Assembly: GCA_947846985.1 (NCBI GenBank) | Contig: CANTUZ010000001.1 | Span: 34,000,727 to 34,064,726 of the forward strand | Direction of reading: 5' to 3' | Length of the DNA stretch: 64,000 nucleotides | DNA from: Fratercula arctica | Lineage: Eukaryota; Chordata; Aves; Charadriiformes; Alcidae | In this document: piece after piece, positions 36,701 to 51,700 of the stretch | How the letters are laid out: each line of letters starts with the position of its first letter | Position numbering within the stretch: position 1 is the stretch's first letter | Translations under genes and position numbers: made by a program | Notes under the pieces: model-generated | The model's input: only the letters and a program-made list of their open reading frames with translations | What the model was told of the DNA's origin: nothing | Databases searched by the model: none

Positions 36701-39700
36701 AATGGAGACAGTTGGGAGATTTCATAAGAAAGCTCATGGCTGATCTGGACTAAAATAATGGTTTAAGCACTCCTGCCATCAGTATTGCCCCAACCCGTTA
36801 GCTGATTTATTACAACCATAGAGTGACAGAGATTAGGTAAGATTTCTCTTTGTAAGTTATCAACGGCACGTCTCCCTTTTGATTATGCAGGTAAAATATA
36901 TACTTAATTTAGAATGTGTTTTCCTAGATACCTGAAATTTTTATACAAATTAGGTTTCTAATTAAATAGGGTGGGTCAGTTCCTCTGATGTAGTGTGAAT
37001 TTAAATGTGTTAACTAAAAGAGTTTTCAGCAGATGATGCTATAGATTTTAATGATATTCCCATCATATGAGTGATTTGTAGGTGGAAAGGGAAATGGGAA
37101 CAGGAGAGGAAAGAGAACCTAAAAGCTTTGTTCTCTGTTTTAAAGAAACATTCTTTTTCTTTCTTTTTTTTTTTTTTTTTTTTTTAATTCCCAATGGTCT
37201 CTTTTTCAACCTCCAAACTTTGAAGAAACCGTTAAATAGACTTTCTTGAAACCACGATAACTGACTTTGAGCAATGGAAGATCCTCGGAATGAAGGATAA
37301 CAATTAATCTAAAAAAATTTTTTTTAGTTATTTCTAGGACTTCAAGTTGTCACATGCTTGTCTGGAAATATGATGGTTGCACAATATGAGATAACTTAAA
37401 GTACTGTACTGTGCATTAGGGCTGTAAATGGCTTCTCATTTACCAGAGGATAAGAGCATTTGTGTAGGCTGTGGGGTTAACTCATTAACTCATGTTAGCT
37501 CCATGCCTAACTGCTGTTATGGACAGCCTTATCCTCATGCTTGATACAGGCTAGTCAAGCTAATTTACCCCTGGTGTAAGAGCGTTACTTAACGAACATT
37601 TGTAAGAACCACTGTATCAGGGACTGTAAGAAGCTCACCAAGATGTGAGATGGTCTGTTAACCCTGTATTTGTCTGAAGACTTCGATCCCAATGTAAGTA
37701 TAAGGCAGCTTGCTTCACTTTGTACAAGCTATTTTGAGTGATCTCACTCCAGTAAGAACACTCTAGGAAGATCAGCTTTCTAAGGTAAAGGTCTAAGATT
37801 ACTTTTCTTCCTCAATCTGTTGGAAATTTTCAGTTAAAAGGTTTTTACCAGAATTCAGCACTGCAGCACTTCAGACCAAGACTCTCCTTTAGCAAGATAC
37901 CAAAGTACTAAAATCAATCAGAATCATGATGCCTTTCCTCAGCTCATGTGTCGCTCATCACGTATGTAACCAATGTATGTTTAAGCTCTGAGGGGAAAAT
38001 AAGAAAATAGGTATTTAGATGAGCACTTTTTTTGGAAACATGAAAGATTAATCTCATAGGTAGGGGTGTTCTAGGTGAAGTTTTCTAACCCTACATTTTA
38101 GTTAAAGACACGTAAAATATGGTACATAGTTATGTTTAGAACCACCACAGATCTAATCATAGCTCAAAAATAAAAGGGAATAAAGTTCTACAGGTTACAC
38201 TGGGGTTTCAACTTTAATTAGTTCACTTAATGATTTTGAGTTTTGCAGATGGCTGTGCCAATTCAAAACGTTACAGAAGCCAGACACTACTCTTCTTTAA
38301 ATGATTTAAAACCATTTCGCTTCCTGTAGAATCTCATGCTTGCCGTTCATGACACCCAAAAGAAGACAGCAAAGCTTTAAAGTCTAGTTTCCAGAACATC
38401 CACTGTATGAATTCTGTGGGTCAAATAAAACTTAGCTGTTGTTTGAGATAGAAGAGGCTCTTTGCATGCAAGGCATACTATAGTAATATAGTTATTTTAC
38501 ACTTCAAATAATAATACACTGTAACGAAAGCTGGCATCTTGTTACCAGAAATAACTTTAATATAGTGAATCATCAGGTTTGCAGACCCACAAAGGTTTGC
38601 CGTTGTCTGTGAGTGATTGTTAAGGCATTGTGGTTGTTTATAGCTCTACATTTAAGAGTGACAGATTAAATACTGCAAATGGATATCTTGGAGGTTTCAA
38701 AACATCCGATGTATTTTAACATGAAGTTACTGAATATGATTGCAGGTAATTATTTAAGATAGATTTGGGAGATGGTGATTTTGAAAAAGTGATTGAAATT
38801 CCATATTGAAATGTATATTGAACGGCCAGTGTATCAAATATCCTTGCATATTAGCATTTCTGAGTACTGGAGTGGATGAAATGGGAGAAGATTTGGAGTT
38901 AGGAAGTTAGAAGAGATATCTGATGAGGGGGGAAAAAAGGTTATATTTACCTCAGAAATAGGGGACCATTAAAATAAAGATAAACATTGAATTATCAAAC
39001 TCATTCCCAATTAAAAGAATGTAAAATAAAGGACTTATAGTGGGGTAATGGTGAATTATTTGTTTTCATTCACATACTGTCATCAGAAAATGGTTTTCTT
39101 CCTTTACCTTGGGCTATTAATTATGGTTTTCAGCTATTAATTCACTGCTAAAAGCCTCAGAAATGTCATTATTGCTGTTATTGAGACAATTAAATAACCT
39201 CTTGGTTTTATTCCGTAATTTATTACATGGGTTAATTATGTTGTGTATCAAGTAATTAGTTAGAATTACTTTATATTACTTAAATATTTAAATGTCAGCT
39301 TCAAATTTTGCTTCTATTGATAGAAGAGCTTGATTTGCAGAGTGGTTTTCTGTTTCTGCAACTCTTTGTAGTTGAGCCACCAACTTGATTGAACCAGGAT
39401 GGAGATTCTAATATCAGCCTATTGTATTTTCAAAAATTAAGGAATTAGATTTGATATTTTTATGTCCTTTTTTTTTTTTTTTTTTTCCATTTTTGATGCA
39501 GTTTTGCTTTTCATCGTGTGTGTACAGCTATACAAGGCACACCTCTGGTTTAAACTCTTATTAGTACAGCCTGCTACATTATTAATTATTACATCTAAGG
39601 AAATCTTATGCTATTTTAATGTAGTGGATGCAACTAGGAGAGCAGCTAAGAGATTTTCTTAGCACTTGAGAGGTGTATTGCTCCAGGATTGTGCCACAAA

Positions 39701-42700
39701 CCATGTTGCCTGGAATGCCTGGTTTTGTTTACCCTGCATCTTCCAGCTTTCGTATTAAATGAAACAAACTACCCAAACACAGGCTACTGTATTAACTGTA
39801 CGGTCTTTTCTGTTAGGGACAATCAAACTAACTGGGGTTGGAATAAGTAGAAAAATATTGTATGGTTATGTGCTGAAAAATTACAAATACAATGTCATGT
39901 TTTTTAAGATTTGCTAATTAAGCTGTATCCACTGGGCGGGTAAGTACATAGAGCACTGTCATTTCTGTATATACAGAATTAGACTCAATTTTGGTGTATC
40001 TTCGAACTATGTGAACATACTTGTTTTAATAGAATGCTTTTGCATCCCTAACTGCACCAGCATCATGAGTTATACAATGACAAAATTTAAAATTGATTGT
40101 CAAGATACCAGAAAAATTATCTTCTACCGTGGCTTGAAAGACTTCATGTAGTAATCAGTTAAACACCCGAAGTGACAGAAATGACAGCTTAAATTATCCT
40201 GTCTATAAAATGAACATGACATGAAATCCCCTGGAGTAGCACTACACAGACTTGAGTTTGGTTTCTTTTAATCAAAAAAGATTAGAAAGAGAATTATAAA
40301 ATAAGACATGAGATTAACTGAATGAATTATATTTGAGAGCGTATGTGTATACGTATGTGTATATGTTTGTGTAAGCATATAAAAAAATAAATTCTTTCTA
40401 TACTCTGGCAAAGAGATGGGTAAGAATAATTCAGCTTTTAAAAAAATAAAGCAGTGAGCAAGTTGTGTAATTCTGTGACTTATTAACTTCACTACTTTGG
40501 GAGGTGACAGTGGATTTTTGATGAGCTGAGAAGTTAGCCATAGCAAAGGCATTGTCAGAAAGTATAACGTAGTTGACGGGCTGTCACTGCGGTATCTGTT
40601 TGTCTAGTACAGGGAGCTAGATAGCAAAGTCTGTAGAAAGAAGAGGCAAGTGATGCAGTGCTCCAGGAGTATGAACATTATTGTGAATTTTCTTGTTGTG
40701 TCCAACAGTGCACAGAAATAGGGAAATATTAAGTAGAAACCAATATTATTTGGGTGAAGTTAATCTTCATTGATGTCGACGTAGTATATCTTGCCTCTAA
40801 AGAGAAAATGCATGGTAAGGACCGCCTCTTAACTCGTAGAAGTGATTTTGGTTTAATCAGTTGCGATACTTCTTTTCTGTTTCTAAAAGTGTCAGCGTCT
40901 AACTGGATTTGTTAAGTTAGCAGTTCAGACTCTGGTATCTTGTTGTAGAGGGCATATAGATGAACGTCTGTGGTGTAAATGTGAAGAATATTAGGACTGT
41001 GTATTTATAATTCCTTATAGATTAAAATCAAAGGTGTGGGATTCTTTTTTATGTTTGTGTCTGTTACATTTGTATTCCACTTTCTTTTCAGATAGTATTT
41101 CCTACAACGTGGGAAGGGGCAATACTTTGTAATATGTGGGATCATAACGTTCATAGGCAATATGGACTTGGTGGATGGTGCTCTGAATCAAAGTAATTTA
41201 CAAGTGATAAGTAACTTCATCATTTTTAGATATCTGTCAAGTACTTAATTTCCTTTTTATTCTGCTACTCGTCAGGAAGAAAAATTTAAATAACCCATCC
41301 CCCTTATTCTTGTCCAGGAGACAAGAGCTGTATAGAATGAAGATGAAAACCCATAGGTTTCTTTGTAGATATTTGCACTGGTAAATCTGTTCAGAAACTC
41401 GGATTGCTTGCTTCTGGGCCTGCTCTCTGCTGAAGATGCAAAATGTTTCACATACCTGATCTAAATGTACTGTTTTATTAATACACCTGGTGTAAAGCAG
41501 CTAAAATGGCCGGACCCTGCCAAGGTGGAGACATAATCTCCTGTAAATACAATTTGGAGGCACTGTTGCAAAAGCACCTGACTGTCATGTTAGAGGGAAG
41601 GGGTGATGGAAATAAAACAGATCATTTGACGTATGGTAGTTCAAAAAAGGAAAAAAAAAAATTGAGTGGAGGAAGCTGAAATCAATGACTGAGGGAAGCT
41701 AAAATCAATGACTCTGAAATGAAAGACTGTTCTTGTCACATTAACATATTTATGATCATATCGTATGTCGATTCACTTCCTAGGGTAAACTTTTCTAGCC
41801 TAGTTTTCTGATTAAAACCTTCAATAAATTCAGATGGTCTCTTTGTCAGTTGCTTTTCATTCTGTGCCATGGTGTTGCGTCATGAATTAGGTGCTCACTA
41901 GTTCAGGCCATTCTTCCTCACTGAAATGGGAACTACTGCAGAAAACTGGAGTCTCTCTTTGGATACTTAGTAGCCTGGCTGATGGTGCTCTGGTACACTG
42001 CAATTTCTCTATTTTTTTTTTTTTTTTTTTTTTTTTTAATAAAGAAAAGGAGTGAATGTCGGTATTAAATGCAACCTGCCCTGTAATTTTCATAACCTCA
42101 TGGGGGAAAATTAGCTATAAAATCCACCCAGAAAACACTTGATTAAACTCAGCAGGGAGGTAGGCTGAATAGTGAAGATGAAAGCCTCCTCTCCATTACA
42201 GAGGGAGAAAAAGGTTGAATTATTTAGTTCTTAAGTTACTTTTTTAATTTGACTAACCGCATTAGTTACTATTACATTGATTTTAGTAAAACCTGAATAT
42301 CACATTTGGAATGCATGTAACTCAGTATATTTGTGGCCTAAAAATGCAAATGTAAATGTAAAATGCAAAACTATAGTTTATCATCTACAAAGTGAAAAAT
42401 TTTGTGACAAGAAATAGAATACGTATTTTAGATGAATAGTAGGTCTGTTCGTAATCTCATCTTTGAATGGCATTATACATTCAGAACTTTTTTATTAAAT
42501 ACATGTTATTTTAAACAACTAACAAGATCTTACAAATATTTCAGGAAAAAGGTAACAGTAATTTTTTATAAAAAATTGACATTGTTGCTTTGAAACTGGT
42601 TGAACGTGGCTTTTAATAGCCCTTTATCTTACTACTTAATTTCTGACAATATTTTTATTTTGGAGGAAGTATGTTATCCCTTCAGTCCATTCAATAGTCA

Positions 42701-45700
42701 TCCATTTCAGTGTTGCTCAACAACTTTCCTGTTTGCTCAACTCATGAGTGAAAACAATAACTAAGGAATTAAGAGGCCTTAAAGCTGAACAAATATCTTG
42801 AAAGATATTCTTTGGTAGAGGCACACCATTAGACATGCTGTTTACGCTACAGATATTTTTTAAATCTAGCAAAGTAGATTTCCCAGTAGCCTTATATGCC
42901 TCACTGCCCCCAACATCTGTTTGTACATCTGCCTTAAGACTGTCTCTAAATTTCTAGATCATTTGCTATTTCCATGGAAGTATTATAAAAAAATTGATGA
43001 TCTTATTAGTTCTGTTGCATCTTCTTAAAAGAATGACCTGAGGCACTTACAGTAAATTACAAGTCTTGGTCAATGTCCTCTTCTTTCCCTGATAAAATGA
43101 GGAATAAAAGCTTATAGCATATTCCATTCTGCATCTCTGTCATTTCTTTTCCTGCTATCTTTCACTTGCTGGTTAGTTTTAATTATTTAAATTTGAAAAA
43201 TGTGATTAATTGTAGAAGATATCAGTTTCCTCTGAGTTTTGTGGTATTTGGTAGCTTGGTAGATACTTCAAATTAATATACACCTCCCATCCCTGGAAAA
43301 CAGGCTGCACCATGGATCTAATTGTTCAAGTTCTATTAGCCTGCTGCAGACAGTCAGCATCGTCTTAGCTCAAAACCAGCCAAAGTTTTGTGTTGTCTTT
43401 ACCAGATGGTTGTTAAGGATCTCTTTTCACCATAAGAGACGTCTGGACATTACATTGTTGGGATGTTTATGAGATACAGGAGTGAATGGAAAGACTTGGG
43501 TGGATGAGTTTGTGTGGGATATTGTGCGGGTGGTGGGAACAAGATGTTCTGTTGGAAGAGACATCTGAAATGTAGGCTGCAGATGTAGGGAAACCTTACC
43601 TCATTAGTTCTCCTGCTCACTGAGCTACTTGTTCTGTTGTTTTGCCACTTTGTAGTTTCGGTTGCTGTGCTTGAGTTGTCACTACAGGGATCCAGTTTTC
43701 AGACCAGGGGCAAGTCATCTTCTAAAAACAAACTTATCTTGAGGTAGCTCCTTAAAAAAGGACACTGCTTTTCTGATTACAGTTGAGCGATTGCTAGCAG
43801 CACTTTTTAGATACAGTTTTGCAACATAGCCTGTAAATCAGACTCAGAATGATGCCCAGATCTGAAAGATTACAGCCCTTTAGAGTTCCCGGAGAACCTT
43901 CCTCATGGATTTCAGGGTGACTAGAATTTTCTGGTTTATGATATGCATTTTCCTGAGAAAACAAAACAACCATTTCAGTTCTGGTACTTTAAACTGTTAA
44001 CATTTCTGGTGCCTTTACAAACTATTTTGCTTAGCTTTATAAAAATGTCCACCTTTCTCTGGTGTTTGTGCATTTCAGTGTGTGCATTGTGGTGAGCCTT
44101 TTTTCTGTCCTTATTCCCTTTCTGACACTGTAAAACTTTATCTAGGTGCTTATACACTGTGATTTATGTCAAAATTGGGGTTTAGAGCTTCTTGCAGTTA
44201 CCGTATTTTGCACTGCTCAAGTGGAAAAGCTCACCGTGGTTCAGCTACAGGAAAGACAATGGAAGTCCACTTAGGGTTGTCTTGTTCCTAATGTGTTTTT
44301 GCCTTTAAAGATAAAAAAATATCTTTGTAGGTGCAGTGTGAAACTGGGGTAAGCAATCTGCGTTACGTATTTGTTGCATAAAGCCATTACTATGAGAGCA
44401 GCACCGTGCGAGGGGTTTCTACTCCCAGCCTGCGGTAGCTGCAGGTATTCCCTGGAGCAGGTATCCAGGTTACCATCCTGGAGCCTTAGGAGCATGAGTG
44501 GGAGGCAGCAGCGTCTGTCTTCCTCTGATGAGCAAAATAGTCCCTCGCTGCAGTTACAATAAATCTGAAAGTAAACATTTAACAAATCCCTCTTGGCCTT
44601 TTAACAAAAATTAATACTTTGAATGTCAGGTTTATCATGAAGGTTGCACAATATAAGCCCCCCCCCCCATCAAATTGTGTTTTGTATTAAACATTTAGAA
44701 TAAACGAGGCTAGTGAGAGGAGGAGGCATCGCAGCTGTTTCCAGATTTTCATTACAGAATTATGAAGATTTGTTTCTTGGAAGCATTTTTTAAAAATGAT
44801 TTGCACTGACAGATTGCAAACTTACTTTTCTTGCTCTTATTTTTTTTATGCATTTTACTTTCCATACCAATCCATCAATACACAGATAAAACTGAAATAA
44901 TGATTCAGAGGATGCCTTGTAGTATGCCTAGCTTATTGGAAAAACTTACTACTCGTTACTAACCAGAATGCAGGAATACCAAGTTCAGCCAGAGATGTGC
45001 AGCTGCTTTGGTCTTAAGAGCAGACTTTATGCAATTTAATGTAAGAACTTCAGAGGTAGATGAATTGTGCATTTATTTCATTGTATTTTGGAGAACAGTT
45101 GCCACACAAGAGGGGATGCCGTACTGGATCTGATGGTCACCAATGCAAGTGAGTTAATTGATGACATCAATATTGGAGGCAGCCTGGGCTGCAGTGACCA
45201 TGCACTGGTGGAGTTTGCAGTCCTGAGGGATATGGGGTTAGGCGAAGAGTAAAGTCAAACACTGAAATCTAGGAAAGCAAATGTCCAGCTTTTCAAGGAG
45301 TTACTCAACAGGACCCCCTGGGAAACTGCCCTCAGGGGGAAGGGAGCAGAACAGAGCTGGCAGATCTTTAAGGATGCTTTCCATAGAGTGCAGGAGCTGT
45401 CAATCCCCAGGTGTAAGAAATCAGGAAAGGAGGGCAAAAGCCCTGCATGGCTGAGTCAAGACCTACCAGTCAAACTCAAGGGCAAGAAGGAAATGCACAG
45501 GCAGTAGAAGCAGGGACAGGTATCCTGGGAAGAGTTTAGGGGCGCTGCCCAGTTGTGTAGGGATGGGGTCAGGAAGGCCAAGGCACAGCTGAAGCTGAAG
45601 TTGGCAAGGGACACAAAGAATAATTAGAAGGACTTCTACAGGTATGTCATCCAGGAAAGGAAGGTCAAAGAAAGTGTACTTGCCCTGATGAGCAAGAATG

Positions 45701-48700
45701 TCAAACTGGTAACAAGAGATGAGGAGAAGGCTGAGGTACTCAACCATTTTTTTTGCCTGAGTCTTCACTGGCAACCTCTCCCCACAGCTCTTGAGTGGAT
45801 GGTCTGCAAGGCAGGGACTGGGGGAGCAAAGTCTCTCCCACTGTAAGAGAAGATCAGGTTTGTGACCACCAGAGGAACTTGAACATACAGAAATTTATGG
45901 GACTCGACGATGCATCCCAGAGCCCTGAGGGAGTTGCCTGATGTAGTTGCCAAGCCACTCTCCACGATATTTGAAAAGTCACAGCAGTCAGGTGAAGTCC
46001 CTGTTGACTGGAAAAAGAGAAAAATTGCACCTATTTTTTAAAAGGATAGAAAGGAGGACCCTGGGAACTACCAACCAGTCAGCCTCACCTCTGTGCCTGG
46101 GAAGATCATGGAAGAGATCCTCCCTGAAGCTATGCTAAGGCACGTGGAGGACCGGGAGGTGATTTGAGAGAGCCAGCATGGCTTCACCAAGGGCAAGTCC
46201 TGCCTGACCAACCTCATGTCCTTGTACTGGGACCAGTACTGTTCAGTATCTTCATCAATGACAATGGGATCAAGTGCACCCTCAGGAAGTTTGCAGATGA
46301 CACCAAGCTGACTGGTGTAGTTGACATGCCTGAGGGATGGGATGCCATGCAGGGGTGCCTGGACAGGCTTGAGAAGTGGGCCCTTGTGATCTTTATGAGG
46401 TTCAACAAGGCCAAGTGAAGGGTCCTGCACCTGGGTTGGGGCAACCTCTGGTATCAACTCAGGCTGGGGGATGAAGGAGTTGAGAGTAGCCCTGCCGAGA
46501 AGAACTTGGGGGTACTGGTGGATGAAAAGATTGACATGAGATGACAATGGGCTCACAGCCCAGAAAGACAACCTTATCCTGGGCCGCATCAAAAGAAGCG
46601 TGGCCAGCAAGTCAAGGGAGATGATTCTGCCCCTCTGCCCTGCTCTGGTGAGACCCCACCTGGAGTACTGCATCCGGCTCTGGAGCTGTCAGCACAGAAA
46701 AGACAAGGACCTGTTGGAGCAGAGGAGAGCCACAAAAATGATCAGAGGGCTGGAGCACCTCTCCTCTGAGGACAGGCTTTGAGAGTTGGGGTTGTTCAGC
46801 CTGGAGAAGAGAAGGCTCCAGGGAGACCCTATTGTGGCCTTTCAATACTTAAAGGGTGCCTACAGGAAAGATGGGGACAAACTTCTTAGCAGGGTCTGTT
46901 GCAATAGGACAAGGGATAATGGCTTAAAATTACAAGAGGGAAGATTTAGACTAGAGAGAAGGAGGAAATGGTTTATGATGAGGGTGGTGAAACGCTGGCA
47001 CAGATTGCCCGGAGAACTGGTAGATGCCCCATCCCTGGAAACATTGTAGGTCAGGTTGGACGGGGCTCTGAGCAACCTGATCTAGTTGAAGATGTCCCTG
47101 CTCATTGCAGGGTGTTGGACTAGGTGACTTTTAAAGGTGCCTTCCAACCAAAACTATTCCATGATAATTTCTAGTATTTCAGATATGCTTTGAAGATATA
47201 TGGGGAGCACAATTTGGAAAAAAGCCAATAAGAGTAACTTAGGACCCAGGTGGTGGTGGTGTTATCGTTGTTATGGGGTGTCTTTGATTAAGAAGCGAAA
47301 AACCACGATTGTGCATTCATCCATTCATGAAGTTGATTATAAAAGGTACATATAGGTAGGCAAAGACCATCCATAGCATATGTTTTGAAATACCAATAGA
47401 ATTTTGAATAAAAACTTCAAATAGTTTTCAATCCCCAGAAACTCTGTACTTTTAAAATTTTGATTCTATAAGCTGATGATCAGCAGGCAACAGAGTGTTG
47501 TAGGCTGTTTCTCAAGATGGCACTGCTAATGGAGAGCATCTTCTTTCTTGAAGTTAAGAATTGGTATATACTTCCATATAGTCACAGTCTGCCCCTACAG
47601 CAGGTTGTCTTCATGTATAAGCTCAGGAAAGAGATTCGTGTTGATACTGGAAGCCTGTTATTTCAGCAAGCCTTCATCCATAGAGTCCATGTCTCAACCT
47701 GAGTCAACAAGATTCTATGGATACTCAAAATATTTTGAAACCATATGAACAGAATGTGTATTTTCCTCTAGCTAGTAAAACTCACTCATAAAGTCTTCTT
47801 AGACTTATAATATGCAGAATCCAACCAACTTGGCAAATAAATTGTTTGTTAAAGCATATTCTGGCTGTATCTCCAAACTGCGTTTAGACAAAATAGCATT
47901 TGTTCATGCCAGGTATTGGACTGGCCACTGGAGATTCAGGATTTCTCTTCAAGCAGGATGGAGCAGATTTTTGACTTGACCAATGACCTTCCTAGAGAAG
48001 AATGTTAGTACAAAACTTGTCCTTTGTACAACTTCTATGGGATGAGGAGAGAGGAATTTTATTTTGCCTGTTAGTAGAATATGATGTCCTGAATTGACAA
48101 ACAAACAAAAAACAAAAAAAAAAAATCAATTCACAGACTGATTGCTTTTGGAAAGAATTAGTGATTCAGTGGAAGAGAAATAATCTGAGGACTATTACTT
48201 GTTTAATGGGATAATTCCGGGTTCCTCAGATACTGATTATGAGGCTAGGTATTAAAATGTTATATAAAATGTCTTTCAGAAAAGGAACTTGATCTGGAGG
48301 TGTGTACCAGGATTTGTGAAGGCCTTTTTTCAGTAATGTTTGCTTGAATCCATATTAGGTAAAGGATTTATTTCCATTTTAATAGCGATGTGAAAAGCTT
48401 AACGTTATGGCTAATTTGCCAGTAGTTATTTCTGCTTCTATGCTGTCCATCTAAATTAGTTAGACTTATCATATAGTGTCTTCTTTATCACCTCAGTTGG
48501 ATCTCTGATTCTGTTGTATGCTTTGTACCACGTAGCAATTCATTTGTTGTGCTGAACTATTCTTTGTTTCTAGTTCATGCTTATGCGTTTGTCCTTTCAT
48601 ATGTAATTCTTATTTTTGTATTGTGGTACCTCTTCATTATTCTTTCTCGTATCTTCCTTTTTTCTCACTGTCCCAGTTTTTGGCATCTATTGAATTCATC

Positions 48701-51700
48701 AGAGATTTCCATCTAGCATCATATGACAGATTCTTCTGTAGGAGTATATAGGAGACATGCTGGGAAGAGATTTCATTTGTTCTGCCTTTGCAACTGTGCT
48801 TGTGTCTAAAATTGTGTTAAAATGTTATAGGAATACAAAGGAAGACTCTTTGGTGCCTCTAAATGTTGCCTGTGCCTAAACCTGCCCCATTATTATCTGA
48901 TTAAACTTCTGCAAATTGGAAGTAGACAAGAATGCATTGAATTTCAGAGTCTTTTACTGGACAGTAATTGTGAATATTAGATATGAAGTGTAGTTAATTT
49001 GCCTGAGTGAATGTCATTGACTGCAAGAAAGTTGCGCATAATTACCAGCACCAGAGTTTAGTTTTACATTTTGGCTCCACATTATGCACTTAAATAAACA
49101 GCCACATATAAACTAATAAAGTGAAATATAGACAAGAAATCACTTTCTATCCCACAGGCTCCAGAGGATCATCAAGGTAACGGCTACATTTTCGTTCAGG
49201 CTTTGAGAAGACCATGTTCAGTCAGAGAATATAATTCTAAATCTTTTAAGTTTTATCACAGTTTTTAACGTCTGATTATTTATTGCAGTATTTTGTTTTT
49301 ATCATCCATGTTTGCTTTCAATAGATTTATGTTCTAGTTGGACCAGAGCAATGTACTGAGGATGGATTACACTGGTGCATAACCAGAGCAATCCAAAGGA
49401 ATACCTGACTTTTGTCTAACTATTTTAATATAATTGCAAACATGTAAAACATGTAAAAATGTCTGCAAGGTTTTACATTTTATTCTGTTGGAACAAAATA
49501 CTGGAACTTGTTTTTGTCAGTCCCTATAATAGTTTGGAGGTAGAAGTTCAGCTCATGAATGCGTAGCACTGTTAAAGCCATCAGCTGTCACTCTTCCTGA
49601 TCACTACTCAATCTTATTGATTCTTACAGAAATGAATACTGTTTTGGGAAGCACCTTGGAGGTCCTTTTTCAGCAGGATTTCATGAGATATGTAATGTTT
49701 ATTTCTATTTTAATTTTTTTTTTTTAATTTTTGAAAAGTGTGCAGTTCGTGCAGCTACTGAAGGCAGAATCCTGGTGCTGGAGGGTTTGGAGAAGGCTGA
49801 GCGGAACGTCCTGCCAGTGTTAAATAATCTACTGGAGAACAGGGAAATGCAGCTTGAAGATGGTCGTTTTCTCATGTCTGCAGAGCGTTATGACAAACTT
49901 CTGCAGGTATGAAAATGCTGTTTGGATTTTCCATTTTTGTTTTCCTTGATAGTGCTGAAATACCATTATGAAGGGGAGATCATATATGAGCTAAATGAGG
50001 GAAATCTCAACAAGGTGTTTTTTCTGGGATGTTCCATGGGATAAAAAGGCAGGGTGAAAACTATGTGAGAAGTCAAACTACTGCTTGCAACAACAACAAA
50101 AAAAAAATAAAAAAAAATTCGTCTGTATCTTGTCTGTCCACATGAAAAAGAGTAGTCTGTGTTAACCTTGCATGAAGCCTGTATGTTTCTAAAATGTGAA
50201 AGCCACAATGTGAGAGTAACCACTTGTGAAAAGAGATTTAAGATGAAATTGTTCCCAGGAAGTTCAGATAATGCTTCAACACTGCAATAGCCTTGTTGCT
50301 CAGCTTTTAAAATGTTTGGATACCAAAAAAATGATGTCAAGATGAGTGACACCATATTCATCAGCGTTGTCTTGCCTTTAATTTACAAAAGCATATGTAA
50401 ACAGCCAATCTAAATTATAGGAAATGGTAAGAGAATTATTTTTTTTTATAGGAAATGGGATTTTAATGTCTGCTGCCATTGCTACTGTAGCCATTTTCCT
50501 TTTTTGGGGGGAGCTTTGAGTCCTACTGCTGAAATTTAAGTGGATACTTTTCAGGCTTTAGGGGATAATCAGTAAATTAGTAAATCTCATCCGAAGTTTC
50601 CAGTACTACTTGGCATCTTACTTTCACATACTGTAGTTTGTGATCATGTACCTGTCAATCTCTTATAACAGCCTGACCCCTGATCACTCATGTTCCTGTC
50701 TGTTGTACTTACCTGTGGTTAGGTATATAACTCACACCTGTGTGGCACAGCAAGGAATTTTGCAATAAGCCTTCTGTCATTGACCCCGATTGTATGAAGT
50801 TGCCAAGTATGCAAAGGATTTCTGAAAATGTACAACTATTTCTTATAACTCTTACCTGCAGTTACAATTCTTCTGATCCATACCTTTTCCGAAAACTTTT
50901 TTATGGTATTTAATTAGTAGGTGTGGTTGTTGGAAGCATTATTACTGTATTTTAAAAGTAATCTTTTAAAATGTAATTGTATTTAAAGACTGAAAATGAG
51001 AATTCAAACTTAGTCAGGATTTGGTTGCAATTATGCAAAACATCTACAATGTTTCAAGATGAGTGCCTGAGGCACACGGCTAATAGTGTATGAATTAAAT
51101 AAATCTCTTGCTACGGTATGAAATCTAATATTGTTATTTTGTTGTTTGGGGAATATTGTATTATATAAGCTAATGTTCATTTTCTCTTCTCCGGTGTGAA
51201 TAATTACTGTACATCTAGGTCTGCAGGAAATGTACTTATATATGGTTTCAAGGAAGATTTAACTGTGACATGGGAGGACTAAAGGTTGCATTTTTTTGTG
51301 TGCAATGAATCTTTTACATGACAACAACTGAAATACAACAATTAATGTCCTCGTGAAGGAGCCTAGTTCTGTATTATTGCTTATAATAAAGCATAATTTG
51401 TAAATGTAACTTTTTAAATGCAGATTTTAGTCTCCTTTACAGTTACAAGAGGGGAAAAATAAGAAAAAAAAAACTTGCTCATGGTAACCCATTTATAATG
51501 TTTTAGAATAAAATAAATTTTGTGGTCTGTTTATTTTCTATTCTATGTGAAAACAATGTTGTATTGATACCTTTTCAGTTTTAACCATCTGTGGGGTCTT
51601 TGGTCAAATTGCTACATGCCTGAAAGCTGCACCTAATCAAGCATTCTATCTACGTTCGTTCTGGAAAAACTTGCTTTTACCATCCACAAATTTGACTAGT

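Larger units (their letters stand above)
36252..49738 (+). other. VWA8: VWA8 intron 4 (13.5 kb, GC-AG)
   Basis: Begins GCAAGT rather than GTAAGT. Contains T runs (37164-37185, 39468-39486, 42012-42037), an AT-rich block with many homeodomain-type cores (39040-39290), a 23-base tandem duplication (41671-41716), a C run near 44657-44669 and a 2.1 kb CR1 (45085-47165). No gene other than VWA8 is seen in the remainder. Confidence 0.85.

Noticed and set aside
42012..42037. Poly-T tract as the tail of a minus-strand processed pseudogene
   Set aside because: No polyadenylation signal or protein-like sequence on the expected (right) side and no flanking direct repeats found.
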